Source: CAWJEL01 sp964647255
GTDB lineage: Bacteria > Chloroflexota > Anaerolineae > CG2-30-64-16
Assembly (NCBI GenBank): GCA_964647255.1
Contig: CAZYGI010000077.1
Span: 1-16,070, forward strand
DNA length: 16,070 nucleotides
Reading direction: 5' to 3'
Shown here: positions 1 through 8,042 of the stretch, in pieces
Layout of the letters: every line of letters begins with the position of its first letter
Numbering within the stretch: position 1 is the stretch's first letter
Translations under genes and position numbers: made by a program
The notes under the pieces: model-generated
The model's input: only the letters and a program-made list of their open reading frames with translations
Database searches by the model: none
What the model was told of the DNA's origin: nothing

Positions 1-797
1 TGACCACCGGCGCCGACCCTGCGCTCAGCCCCGACGGCCGGACGGTGGCCTTCTGGCGCGGGGGCGGCGCCGACTATGGCTTCTACCTGATTGATATCGG
101 CGGCGGCAACGAGCGGCGCATCCTGGCGCGCACCGAGAAGCTGCGCAGCCCGGCGTGGAGCCCCGACGGCAGCCAGATCGTCTTCAGCCACGTCAATGGC
201 GAACACCGCTGCCGCGACGTCGGCTACAACATCTGCATGCCCGACGCCTATCCGTACAACCTGATGTTCCCGCTGAAGATCACCGACGCATGGGCCCTGG
301 CGGCGGTTGACCGCGACGGCGGCAGTTATCGCGACATTGCCGTGACCAAGGATGCGGTGTCGCCCGACTGGTCGGCGGCGGGCATTTTCTACAGCGGGCC
401 GGGCGTGCGCCTGACCCAGGACGTTTCCGACCAGAGCCAGGACCGCGTCGTGCTCGCTGAGCAGCGCTACCGGGACCCGGTCGGCCAGCCCGGCGGGAGC
501 CGCGTCGTCTTCCAAAGCCTGGAGAAAGACCACTGGGAGATTTTCAGCGCAAACGCTGATGGTTCGGCGCTGACGGCCCTGACCCGGCCCACAACGACCC
601 TGGTGACGCCGCTGCCGCACAACGTCGCGCCGGCCTGGAGCCCCGACGGCCAGCACATCGTTTTCCTGAGCAACCGGACGGGCAAATGGCAGCTCTGGGT
701 GATGGACGCCGATGGCGGCAACCAGCGCGCGCTGCCGATTGACGCACCGATTGCGTACAACTACCAGGCCGAGCAGGTGGTGAGTTGGGGGAAGTGA
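1..797 (+). CDS. TolB/PD40 beta-propeller protein, 5' end outside window
   Basis: The reading frame is open from base 3 and has no start in the window, so the N-terminus lies upstream. A GTG at 45 is open but sits inside a propeller repeat and is unlikely to be the true start. At least three blades carry the PD40/WD40-like signature: ALSPDGRTVAF at about 21-53, SPAWSPDGSQIVF at about 148-186 and APAWSPDGQHIVFLSNRTG at about 625-680, the last running into WQLWVMDADGG. A more degenerate blade ends in HWEIFSANADG at about 530-560. Such repeats form TolB-like beta-propellers that usually act as protein-interaction or sensor domains outside the cytoplasm, sometimes fused to kinase or peptidase domains. 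No catalytic domain is visible in this part. The C-terminus looks natural, ending just after a blade. The function and the missing N-terminal domain cannot be determined from this window. Confidence 0.8.
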   Translation, partial: TTGADPALSPDGRTVAFWRGGGADYGFYLIDIGGGNERRILARTEKLRSPAWSPDGSQIVFSHVNGEHRCRDVGYNICMPDAYPYNLMFPLKITDAWALAAVDRDGGSYRDIAVTKDAVSPDWSAAGIFYSGPGVRLTQDVSDQSQDRVVLAEQRYRDPVGQPGGSRVVFQSLEKDHWEIFSANADGSALTALTRPTTTLVTPLPHNVAPAWSPDGQHIVFLSNRTGKWQLWVMDADGGNQRALPIDAPIAYNYQAEQVVSWGK

Positions 798-823
798 GGG
801 GTTGGGTGGTTGGTGGGATAGAG

Positions 824-866
824 GGTTAGTTGGTTAGTTGGTTGGTTAGTTGGTTGGTTAGTTGGA
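824..866. repeat. GGTTAGTT/GGTT short tandem repeat
   Basis: Four copies of GGTTAGTT separated by GGTT units lie just after the stop codon of the beta-propeller gene. The bases before it (about 800-823) are also G/T-rich. The tract is strongly strand-asymmetric, with almost no C on the plus strand, unlike the surrounding GC-rich DNA. No hairpin is possible within it. It looks like a slipped-strand microsatellite expansion. Confidence 0.75.
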
Positions 867-887
867 TTGAGAAAGTGAGCAAGCGGC

Positions 888-956
888 GCATCCTGAGCGC
901 GGGGGCTGGCATCCAGAGCGAAGCTGAAGGGGGCAGCCCGAAGTCGAAGGGGGCAG
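888..956. repeat. Dispersed intergenic repeat remnant
   Basis: This stretch contains GCATCCTGAGCG (888-899), which recurs exactly at 5396-5407 in the next intergenic region. It also has two copies of GAAGGGGGCAG (926-936 and 946-956), 20 bases apart. Mixtures of CATCCTGAGCG and CGAAG(G) are typical of short non-coding dispersed elements in GC-rich bacterial genomes. The stretch fills most of the space before the adaptor gene, leaving about 25 bases for its ribosome binding site. Confidence 0.5.
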
Positions 957-991
957 ACGCTGATTCTTAGGTTAGAGAGGAAATTACCACC

Positions 992-2236
992 ATGACGCGA
1001 CATGGAAACAACGCAACCAGACAACGCTGGGCCGTAGCACTCGTGCTGCTGGGCCTCATCCTGGCGCTCGCGGGCTGCTCGACGGGCGCGAAGGCCGGCG
1101 ATACCGGCGCCGGGCCGGCTGCGGCGGCCACAGCGATGCCGACACCGTCGCCGGTCGTCATCAGCACGCCGTCCAACACGCTGAACAGCAATATCGCCCC
1201 GTCCGGCAGCGGCGAGACGCGGCGGCTGGACACCGCCAGCCTGACTTACAACGGCGAGATCATGGCCGAGGCTATCGTGCCCGTCGTGGCGCAGGTGGCC
1301 GGCCAGATTCAAGAGGTCAAGGTCGCGGTCGGCGACAGTGTCAAGCAGGGCGACCTCCTGGTGCGCATTGACAGCACCGTCGCGGAGGCGCAGCGCGCCC
1401 AGGCGCAGGCTGCCTTGGAGCTGGCCCAGTCGCAGGTTGAGCTCGCCACGGCCAAGCCCAAGCAGACCGATCTCGATGCCGCACAGGCAGCGGTGAACGC
1501 GGCCCGCGCAGGGTACAACCGCGCGCTGGGGGGCGCCACGGACGAAGAGAAACGCATGGCGCTGGCCCAACTCAAGCAGGCCGAGGCCGCGGTGGCGGTT
1601 TACCAGGGCCAGTACGACCGGATCGCCGGGAATCCCTACGCCGCCATGATGTTGGAATCGCTGCAACTGCAGCAGGCCACGCTGGCGAAAGAGGCCGCCC
1701 AGGCGCAGTACGATAAGGTGCTGAAGGGCGCCACCGCCGATCAGATCGCGTCCGCCTACGCCGCGCTCACCGGCGCACAATCGCAGCTCGCCCGGCTCCA
1801 GCGCGGGGCCGAGCCCGCCCAGATCAAGGCGGCGCAGGCCGGCGTCAAGCAGGCCGAGGCGGCCGTCTACCTGGCGCAGTTGCAGCTAGACAAGACGAAC
1901 GTCGTGGCGCCCGCCGATGGCTTTATCTACAAGCTGGACGCGGTGGAGGGCGGGATGGCTGGGCAGGGCACCGCCCTGGCGGTCATCTTCTCCCATGACG
2001 TGAAAATCACGATCCAGGTGGAAGAATCCCGTTTCGGGCAGATGGCGGTAGGTCAGCCGGTCGCCATCCGTGTGGACGCGTACAGCGACCGCACGTTCGA
2101 CGGCGAGGTGTCGCAAATCGCGCCGACGTTCGACTATGCCACGCGCACCGTGCAGGTCACCGTGCGGCCTACCGGCGCCGCCGCGGCCGATCTTCGGCCC
2201 GGCATGTTTGCCACTGTGACGCTGTTGGAGAAGTGA
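992..2236 (+). CDS. HlyD/RND-type efflux adaptor lipoprotein
   Basis: This is the periplasmic-adaptor-like subunit of an RND efflux pump, 414 residues. The N-terminus has a basic stretch, a hydrophobic core and a lipobox LAGC with Cys29, so it is probably lipid-anchored on the outer face of the cytoplasmic membrane. The domain order is standard: first half of the biotinyl-lipoyl-like motif (about residues 96-127), a long Ala/Gln-rich coiled-coil hairpin (about 127-299), the second half-motif starting KTNVVAPADGFIYKL (about 300-335), then a beta-barrel and membrane-proximal domain. The hairpin is longer than in AcrA-like adaptors and has an internal recurring motif (GATDEE, GATADQI, GAEPAQI). 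The start is ATG at 992, preceded by a GAGAGGAAA-type ribosome binding site. The stop lies 4 bases before the RND permease start, so the two are surely co-transcribed. The substrate is unknown. Confidence 0.92.
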   Translation: MTRHGNNATRQRWAVALVLLGLILALAGCSTGAKAGDTGAGPAAAATAMPTPSPVVISTPSNTLNSNIAPSGSGETRRLDTASLTYNGEIMAEAIVPVVAQVAGQIQEVKVAVGDSVKQGDLLVRIDSTVAEAQRAQAQAALELAQSQVELATAKPKQTDLDAAQAAVNAARAGYNRALGGATDEEKRMALAQLKQAEAAVAVYQGQYDRIAGNPYAAMMLESLQLQQATLAKEAAQAQYDKVLKGATADQIASAYAALTGAQSQLARLQRGAEPAQIKAAQAGVKQAEAAVYLAQLQLDKTNVVAPADGFIYKLDAVEGGMAGQGTALAVIFSHDVKITIQVEESRFGQMAVGQPVAIRVDAYSDRTFDGEVSQIAPTFDYATRTVQVTVRPTGAAAADLRPGMFATVTLLEK

Positions 2237-2240
2237 TCCC

Positions 2241-5200
2241 ATGAAACCTTGGGAAATCTCAATCAAACAGCCGGTCTTCATCAGCATGATCATGCTGGCG
2301 CTGATCGTGCTCGGTGTGATCGCGTACACGGGGATGCCGCTCGACTTCTTCCCTGACGTCGCCTATCCCACGATGGCGGTCATCACCGTCTACGCGGGCG
2401 CGGGGCCGGGCGAGATCGAGACCCAGGTCACCAAGCCCATCGAAGAGGCAATGGTCACCGCACCGGGCGTGGAATCCGTCCAATCGCGTTCAAACGAAGG
2501 CTACTCGGTCGTGATCGTGAGCTTCAACCTGGACAAGGACCAGAAGCTGGCGCTGCAAGAGGTGCGCGAAAAGATCGCCAACGTGCGCAGCGAGCTGCCC
2601 GATGGCGTCCTCGAGCCGACCATTACGGCCTACGATCCTTCGTCGCTGCCCATCTTGCGCATCTCAGTGGGACAATCCGCTGGATTGTCCGCTAATGCCT
2701 CCGACGTCCGCCTGACGGTCACCAAGGATATCTTGCCCCGCCTGCAGCGCATTGATGGCGTTGCGGATGCCGTCGTGACCGGCGGCCGCGAGCGGGAGGT
2801 GCAGGTCTTCCTGGACGCCAACGCGCTCAAGGCACGCCGCGTCGCACCGCAGCAGGTGATCGGCACCATTGTCGCGGAGAGCTACAGCATCCCCGGCGGG
2901 AGCGTCGAACAGGCCGGACAGGACCTGCTCCTGCGCACCCCCGGCAACTTTAAGACGGTCGAAGACGTGGCGAATCTGCAGGTTGCCACGGCGCTCGGCG
3001 CGGTGCGTGTGGGGGATATCGCGACGGTGCAGGACGGCTGGAAGGAGCAGGACACCTACAGCCGCCTGGACGGCCAGGAGGCCGTGCTCATCTCCGTCCG
3101 CAAGCAGTCGAGCACGAACACCGTCCAGGTGGCCGAGCGCGTGAAAAAGGAGCTGGCCGCCATCGGCAAAGAGCAGCCCGATCTGAATCTGGCGGTGGCG
3201 CAGGACCAATCTATCTTTGTCAGGGAAAGCTTCAACGACGCCATGCGCGAGCTGTTGATCGGCGCAATCGCTGCGTCACTGATCGTGCTCGTTTTCTTCC
3301 GCAACCTGCGCAACACCCTCGTGACCGTCGCCGGACTGCCGATCATCTTGCTGGGGACCTTTGCCGTGATGTCGGCGCGCGGCATGACGCTCAACATCGT
3401 CTCCCTGATGGCGCTGTCGCTCTCGGTCGGCCTGATCATTGACGATGCCATCGTGGTGCGCGAGAACATCTTCCGCCACATGGAGATGGGCAAGACGCCC
3501 AAGGACGCGTCCCGCGACGGCACGGCCGAGGTGGCGATGCCGGTCATCGCGATGTCTCTGACCATCGTCTCGGTGTTCCTGCCCGTCGCCTTCGTCGGCG
3601 GTTTGATCGGCAAGTTCCTGAACTCCTTCGGCCTGGTTGTCAGCTTCGCGGTGCTGATTTCGCTGGTCGAGGCGCTGACCTTTGCGCCCATGCTGTCGGC
3701 CTACCTGTTCAAGCAGCAGAAGCCGAAGATTGCGGAGGCGGATGCCGAGACCGGCGTGGCGCACGCCAGCCTGGGGCGGATCGAGCGTCTCTACCTCCGC
3801 TCGCTGGGTTGGACGCTGCGCCATCGCATGGTCACGCTGGTGCTTGGCATTGCGCTCCTGGCCGCCAGCGTCTTCGGCGCGACGTTCCTGAAACAGACCT
3901 TTCTGCCTTCGATTGACCAAGGCAGCGTGGACATGTCGTTGACGCTGTCGCCGGGCACGGCGTTGGCGCAGACCGACGCCCAGGCCCGCGGCCTGGAGGC
4001 CCGTCTGTTGGCGATGAAACCGGTCGAATCGGTCCTGACCACCGTGGGCGGCCGGGGCGCGCCGGAGACGGCTAGTTTTCATGTGAGTCTCAAGGATGGA
4101 TATCCGGCTGAGTCGTTTGTGACGACGGCCCGCGGCGAGCTGAAGGATGTCTCCGGCCTATCTATCAGCGGTGGCAGTTTTGTTTCGATGGCGGCCGGCG
4201 GCACCGGCGTCATGGGCAAGCCGATCCAGGTCACGCTCAAGACCGTCGGCGATGCCGATGCGCTTGACCAGTTCAGCGTGGCGTTGAAGGAGAAGCTCAA
4301 GACAGTGCCGGGCCTGGTGGACGTGGAAATCTCGTACCAGCCAGGCAAGCCGGAGGTGCTGTTGGTGGTGGATCGCCGCAAGGCCGCGGACATGGGCATC
4401 AATATCGCGACGGTGGGCAGCACTCTCCGCACGCTGGTGGAAGGCGCCGACGTTGCAACCTTCCGCGGCGAGGGCGCCGAGGCCGACATCCGGGTGCAGC
4501 TGCAGGCGTCGGATCGGGCCCGGCTCGATCAGATCCTCGAATTGCAGGTGCCGACGAGCAAGGGCTTCATCGCGCTGCGCCAGATCGCCCATCTGGAGGA
4601 GGGCAGCGGCCCAACGCAGATCAACCGGGTTGATCGGCAGCCCGCCGTGATCCTCGGCGCCGACAGCTTCGGCAGGCCGCAGGCCGATGTGACCGCGGAC
4701 GTGACGCGCGTGATCGAGGAGACGGGCGTGCCGGCCGGCGTCACATGGGCGTTCACCGGCGAGCAAAAGCTGATGAACGACGCGTTCAGGTCGCTGGGCA
4801 CGGCGATGCTGCTGGCCGTCGTGTTTGTCTACATGGTGCTGGCCTCGCAGTTCGGCTCGTTCATCCAGCCGTTGGTCATCATGCTGGCGTTGCCGCTGGC
4901 GGCCATCGGCGGCCTGTTGGCGCTGCTGGTCTTCAAGCTGTCGCTGGATATGACCGCAATGATCGGCTTGATCCTGCTCTTCGGTCTGGTGACGAAGAAT
5001 TCGATCCTGCTGGTGGATCTGACCAACAAGATGCGGCGGCTGCACGGCATGGATATCCACCAGGCGCTGAGTACGGCCGGCCCGATCCGCCTGCGGCCGA
5101 TCTTGATGACCACCCTGGCATTGATCCTGGGCATGCTGCCGGTGGCGATCGGCTTGGGTACAGGGAGCACCTTCCGTCGGCCCATGGCGATCACCGTCAT

Positions 5201-5369
5201 CGGCGGCCTGATCACCTCGACCCTCCTGACCCTGCTGCTGGTGCCGACGGCCTACAGCCTGGTCGAGGGCGCACTGGGGCGGTTCGAACGCCACCGCCAG
5301 GCGCAGGCCGCCGCCAAGGCCGCAGCCGCCGCGGCGAACGAACGGGCGAAGGAGTCGGCCGCGGCGTGA
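2241..5369 (+). CDS. Efflux RND transporter permease (HAE1/AcrB-like)
   Basis: This 1042-residue protein has the normal length and two-fold layout of the hydrophobe/amphiphile efflux (HAE1) RND family. The N-terminus MKPWEISIKQPVF is the cytoplasmic entry to TM1. PLDFFPDVAYPTM and the GPGEIETQVTKPIEEA region mark the start of the porter domain. TM4 carries the proton-relay pair Asp401-Asp402 in VGLIIDDAIVVREN. TM10 carries Lys919 in FGLVTKNSILLVD, matching the essential AcrB lysine. The pump should therefore be proton-driven. The C-terminus ends in an Ala-rich, charged tail (about residues 1010-1042), probably cytoplasmic. A GGAGAAG ribosome binding site overlaps the end of the adaptor gene. 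No outer-membrane channel gene follows, as in monoderm homologues such as SwrC-like pumps. The exported compound cannot be inferred. Confidence 0.95.
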   Translation: MKPWEISIKQPVFISMIMLALIVLGVIAYTGMPLDFFPDVAYPTMAVITVYAGAGPGEIETQVTKPIEEAMVTAPGVESVQSRSNEGYSVVIVSFNLDKDQKLALQEVREKIANVRSELPDGVLEPTITAYDPSSLPILRISVGQSAGLSANASDVRLTVTKDILPRLQRIDGVADAVVTGGREREVQVFLDANALKARRVAPQQVIGTIVAESYSIPGGSVEQAGQDLLLRTPGNFKTVEDVANLQVATALGAVRVGDIATVQDGWKEQDTYSRLDGQEAVLISVRKQSSTNTVQVAERVKKELAAIGKEQPDLNLAVAQDQSIFVRESFNDAMRELLIGAIAASLIVLVFFRNLRNTLVTVAGLPIILLGTFAVMSARGMTLNIVSLMALSLSVGLIIDDAIVVRENIFRHMEMGKTPKDASRDGTAEVAMPVIAMSLTIVSVFLPVAFVGGLIGKFLNSFGLVVSFAVLISLVEALTFAPMLSAYLFKQQKPKIAEADAETGVAHASLGRIERLYLRSLGWTLRHRMVTLVLGIALLAASVFGATFLKQTFLPSIDQGSVDMSLTLSPGTALAQTDAQARGLEARLLAMKPVESVLTTVGGRGAPETASFHVSLKDGYPAESFVTTARGELKDVSGLSISGGSFVSMAAGGTGVMGKPIQVTLKTVGDADALDQFSVALKEKLKTVPGLVDVEISYQPGKPEVLLVVDRRKAADMGINIATVGSTLRTLVEGADVATFRGEGAEADIRVQLQASDRARLDQILELQVPTSKGFIALRQIAHLEEGSGPTQINRVDRQPAVILGADSFGRPQADVTADVTRVIEETGVPAGVTWAFTGEQKLMNDAFRSLGTAMLLAVVFVYMVLASQFGSFIQPLVIMLALPLAAIGGLLALLVFKLSLDMTAMIGLILLFGLVTKNSILLVDLTNKMRRLHGMDIHQALSTAGPIRLRPILMTTLALILGMLPVAIGLGTGSTFRRPMAITVIGGLITSTLLTLLLVPTAYSLVEGALGRFERHRQAQAAAKAAAAAANERAKESAAA

Positions 5370-5395
5370 AACTTCGCTCAAAATGGCATAACTGA

Positions 5396-5604
5396 GCATC
5401 CTGAGCGGGCCAACGGCTCACCCTCGGATGCGGCGAATCGTCAGTCGAAGGATGCGTCTGCGCTTGCAGCCGCTCCTTCGACTCCGTACTGCGGTGCTGC
5501 CCTGAAAATGGGACGCGGATGAACGCGGATAGTTTCATTTTCATCCCTGCTTGTGTCGCCTGCGACATGGACGCTGCCCTGAGAATAGAACGCAGATGAC
5601 GCAG
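5396..5604. repeat. Intergenic repeat remnants between RND and GNAT genes
   Basis: The 247-base gap holds no gene but several repeated elements. GCATCCTGAGCG at 5396-5407 matches 888-899 exactly. AGTCGAAGG (5443-5451) and CCTTCGACT (5475-5483) form a perfect 9-base inverted repeat with a 23-base loop. Two imperfect direct copies of GCTGCCCTGA followed by ACGCrGATGA lie at 5496-5528 and 5573-5604. The region separates convergent genes and could serve as a transcription barrier, but there is no hairpin-plus-T-tract terminator. Confidence 0.55.
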
Positions 5605-5616
5605 AGGCTTCTTTCT

Positions 5617-6087
5617 TCAGGCGAGGCGGAGGACGAAATTTGCGGCGTCTGCGCGTTCTTCCCACCCTTGTTTGGCATAGAACCGGCGCTGATAGGAGGC
5701 GCGGTCGCGCATGTTGAGCAGCATCAGGCGGGCACAGCCCCGGCGCTGCGCCTCCGCCTTGATTGCTTCGAGAAGCCGGCTGCCGATGCCCCGGCCGCTG
5801 CAGGCGTCCCGGATAAACAACTCCGATACGTAGCCTTCCGGCCCGGCCAGGATCAGATAGGGCAGCCAGTGCACCGCGCCGTAGCCGACGATTTCACCGT
5901 CCGGCGCCTGCGCCACCAGCACCAGGTGGCTGTCATCGGCCGCGCACAGAGCGAGATGCCGGGAGACCCGCTCCTGCGTTAGCGCCAGCGGCTCGGCCTG
6001 GAGGCGGGCAAATAACCCCGGTGACCTCAGCAAGTCCGCGATGGCCGGGCCATCGGCGGCAACTGCCTTGCGAATCTGGACATCCAT
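5617..6087 (-). CDS. GNAT family N-acetyltransferase
   Basis: This is a 156-residue Gcn5-related acetyltransferase, transferring acetyl from acetyl-CoA to an unknown amine. The N-terminus MDVQIRKAVAADGPAIADLL is typical beta1-alpha1. The acetyl-CoA pyrophosphate loop is motif A at about residues 88-107 (SELFIRDACSGRGIGSRLL). SYQRRFYAKQGWEE (about 131-144) is the C-terminal motif B region. The ATG at 6087 is preferred: a GAGGA ribosome binding site lies about 7 bases upstream and it leaves 28 bases after the AOR stop. A start at 6132 would overlap the AOR gene and add a poorly conserved leader. It is the last gene of the minus-strand operon. Its link to the redox genes may be incidental. Confidence 0.88.
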   Translation of the reverse strand: MDVQIRKAVAADGPAIADLLRSPGLFARLQAEPLALTQERVSRHLALCAADDSHLVLVAQAPDGEIVGYGAVHWLPYLILAGPEGYVSELFIRDACSGRGIGSRLLEAIKAEAQRRGCARLMLLNMRDRASYQRRFYAKQGWEERADAANFVLRLA

Positions 6088-6115
6088 ATCGTTTTCCTCG
6101 CTTGCCAATCCGGCT

Positions 6116-7972
6116 TCAAATCTGCAGCACATCCGCCAGAGCGTCCAGCCCGAGCTGCGCCAGGCGGGCGCGGGAGGGCCGGCCCGCGGCGTCCAGGTCG
6201 CGCAGCGCGTAAAACTCGCTCAGCATCAGCGCCATGTCGGGCACGGAGCCGGCGGTGGGGCCATCCGCCAAAGGCTGCAGCAGCCGCGGCGGCAGCCGGT
6301 CATCGGCCGCGGTGGCGCCCAGCAGGAGGTTGATGCCATGTTTGAGCTGCCACAGCCGCTCGCCGGCCTGTGCGATCTCCGCCACCGTGTAGGGGAAGCC
6401 GCTGATCGCGACCAACGCCTCGGCGACCTCGGTCACGGTGAAGTTGAGGTTGTTCAACATGCAGAAGCTCGCCGCGTTCTGAATGCACGCGTAATCCTGC
6501 CCCACGGCCGAGAGGTGCGCTTTGCCCTCGCTCGACTGCTCGGGCAGCCCCTCCTCCACACCCAACTCCGGGTAGAGCACGCCGCCCATCATCAAGTAGA
6601 CGTTGGCCGCGTTGTGGCAGGCTCCGCGCGGCGCGGTTGCGTAGCCGATCCNNNNNNNNNNCCCCAGGCCGTGATACGCGCGCGGGCTGTGCATGGCAAG
6701 CTCCACCCCTTTGACCGTGACCTCGAATTCCGCCGCGGCCGGGCCGAGCCGGGCCGCGACAGCCGCCGATCCCTCGGCCAGCAGATCGCCGAGGCCGCGG
6801 CGGTGGGCGATGGCGTCCACCATGTCGAGGATCCCCGCCGGATCGCTCCAGGCCAGGTCGCTCACCAGCAGCCCGCGTTCCGCCGCCTCGATGGCGAACG
6901 CGATGGTCGCGCCGCACGAGATCGTGTCCAGGCCGTAGCGGTTGCAGCGGTCGTTGGCGGCCGCGATGGCCTTCAAGTCCGAAGCCAGCGCCATCGAACC
7001 GAATGCCGCCACCGTCTCATACTCGGGGCCGGGACCCTGTGCCACCCGATATGGCTCGTCCGGCACGGCGACCTCGCGCTTGCACGCGACAGAGCACGAA
7101 TGGCAGGTGCCCGTGCCGGTCAGGATCGTCTCCGCCATCGCGGCGCCGTCGAGCGCCTGGAGGGCCTCGTCGTCCCATTCGCCTGCGGCCCAGTTGCGGA
7201 ACGGCACGTCGCCCATCAGCGAGCCCACGTACATCGCGCCGTCGGTGCCGTAGGTCTGGAAGGTTTGCGCCATGAGGCTGTCCTTTTGTTTTGCCAGGAC
7301 AGCGGTGCGCAGCGGCGTGAGCGCGGTCGGCGTGGCGACGGCGGGCTTGCCCCGGCCCAGCGCCACGATCGCTTTCAGACGTTTGCTGCCCATCACTGCG
7401 CCCATGCCCGTGCGGCCGGCCACGTGGCCCTTGTCATGGACGATTGCGGCATAGCGCACCAGGTTCTCGCCGGCTGGGCCGATGCTCAGTGTGCGGGCCT
7501 GCGCGCCGTGGCGCGCGGTCAGCGCGTCGTGGGTCGCGTAGGTGTCGCCGCCCCAGAGCTCGGTTGCATCGCGCAGCTCGGCCCCGCCGTTTTCGAGCAG
7601 CAGATAGACCGGCGCGGCCGCCGCGCCGGTGATGATCAGCCCGTCGTACCCGGCCGCTTTCAGGGCGGGCGCGAAGAAGCCGCCGCAGCTCGCCTCGCCC
7701 CAGAAGTTGCTCTGAGGCGACCGGCCGCAGACGGCGAAGCGGCTGGTCCCCGGCAGCGCGTGGCCCGCCGTCGGCCCGGTCATCACGATCAGCGGCGCGG
7801 CCGGATCGAAGGGACCGGGGTACGGCCCCGCAGCCAGGCGGTCCAGGTAGAGCCGGGCCGCCAGCCCGCTGCCGCCGATGTAGCTGCGCGCCAACTCCGG
7901 GTCCAGCGCGATTTCATGCGTCGTGCCGGCGCTCAGGTCAACTTCGAGCAATTTTCCAGTGTAGCCGTACAT
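6116..7972 (-). CDS. Aldehyde:ferredoxin oxidoreductase family (W/Mo-bispterin) protein
   Basis: It is predicted to oxidise an aldehyde to a carboxylic acid and reduce ferredoxin, using a tungsto- or molybdo-bispterin centre and one [4Fe-4S] cluster in the cytoplasm. The N-terminal AOR domain starts MYGYTGKLLEVDLSAG and includes GRSPQSNFWGEASCGGFF and YDGLIITG. Cluster ligands are Cys290, Cys293 and Cys297 in CHSCSVAC, spaced as in Pyrococcus furiosus AOR, with a fourth candidate in AASFCMLNN near residue 500. YGLDTISCG and YATAPRGACH match pterin-binding regions. The ATG at 7972 has a GAGGTG ribosome binding site. The gene is crossed by ten Ns (6652-6661), which add four unknown residues between GLG and IGYAT; homologues read straight through here. 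Upstream are SCP2 and ADH genes, so its substrate may be the aldehyde made by that ADH. Substrate class (AOR, FOR, GAPOR or another subfamily) cannot be fixed. The alternative is a non-canonical member of the family. Confidence 0.93.
   Translation of the reverse strand: MYGYTGKLLEVDLSAGTTHEIALDPELARSYIGGSGLAARLYLDRLAAGPYPGPFDPAAPLIVMTGPTAGHALPGTSRFAVCGRSPQSNFWGEASCGGFFAPALKAAGYDGLIITGAAAAPVYLLLENGGAELRDATELWGGDTYATHDALTARHGAQARTLSIGPAGENLVRYAAIVHDKGHVAGRTGMGAVMGSKRLKAIVALGRGKPAVATPTALTPLRTAVLAKQKDSLMAQTFQTYGTDGAMYVGSLMGDVPFRNWAAGEWDDEALQALDGAAMAETILTGTGTCHSCSVACKREVAVPDEPYRVAQGPGPEYETVAAFGSMALASDLKAIAAANDRCNRYGLDTISCGATIAFAIEAAERGLLVSDLAWSDPAGILDMVDAIAHRRGLGDLLAEGSAAVAARLGPAAAEFEVTVKGVELAMHSPRAYHGLGXXXXIGYATAPRGACHNAANVYLMMGGVLYPELGVEEGLPEQSSEGKAHLSAVGQDYACIQNAASFCMLNNLNFTVTEVAEALVAISGFPYTVAEIAQAGERLWQLKHGINLLLGATAADDRLPPRLLQPLADGPTAGSVPDMALMLSEFYALRDLDAAGRPSRARLAQLGLDALADVLQI
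6652..6661. other. Assembly gap (10 Ns) inside the AOR gene
   Basis: Ten consecutive Ns interrupt the AOR coding sequence. On the coding strand the left flank ends in CTGGGG and the right flank begins GGATCGGC. Joining them with a two-base GG overlap gives an uninterrupted Gly-Leu-Gly-Ile-Gly-Tyr-Ala-Thr, which fits the family pattern. The true gap is therefore probably zero. Confidence 0.9.
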
Positions 7973-8001
7973 GCAAGCACCTCTGCGCGTTGACTCGACG
8001 T

Positions 8002-8035
8002 GAGGGTTGCCGACCTTCGAACGTTGGCAACCCTC
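8002..8035. repeat. Intercistronic hairpin between SCP2 and AOR genes
   Basis: GAGGGTTGCC (8002-8011) and GGCAACCCTC (8026-8035) are a perfect 10-base inverted repeat. The 14-base interior can pair partly around TTCGAA. It sits 7 bases beyond the SCP2 stop and 29 bases before the AOR start. No T-tract follows on the minus strand, so it is more likely an mRNA processing or stability element, or a REP-like repeat, than a strong terminator. Confidence 0.7.
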
Positions 8036-8042
8036 CGTTGCC

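Noticed and set aside
761..1780. Long minus-strand frame opposite the adaptor gene, with PTNQ repeats
   Set aside because: The repeats come from translating the GGTTAGTT tract, and the rest is a high-GC antisense shadow of a well-supported gene.
4158..5399. Long minus-strand frame opposite the RND permease
   Set aside because: Arg/His/Gln-rich composition is typical of antisense shadows; the plus-strand gene has full family motifs.
6041..7993. Long plus-strand frame opposite AOR
   Set aside because: Arg/Ala/Gly-rich translation without domains. It is a shadow kept open by GC-rich codons of the AOR gene.
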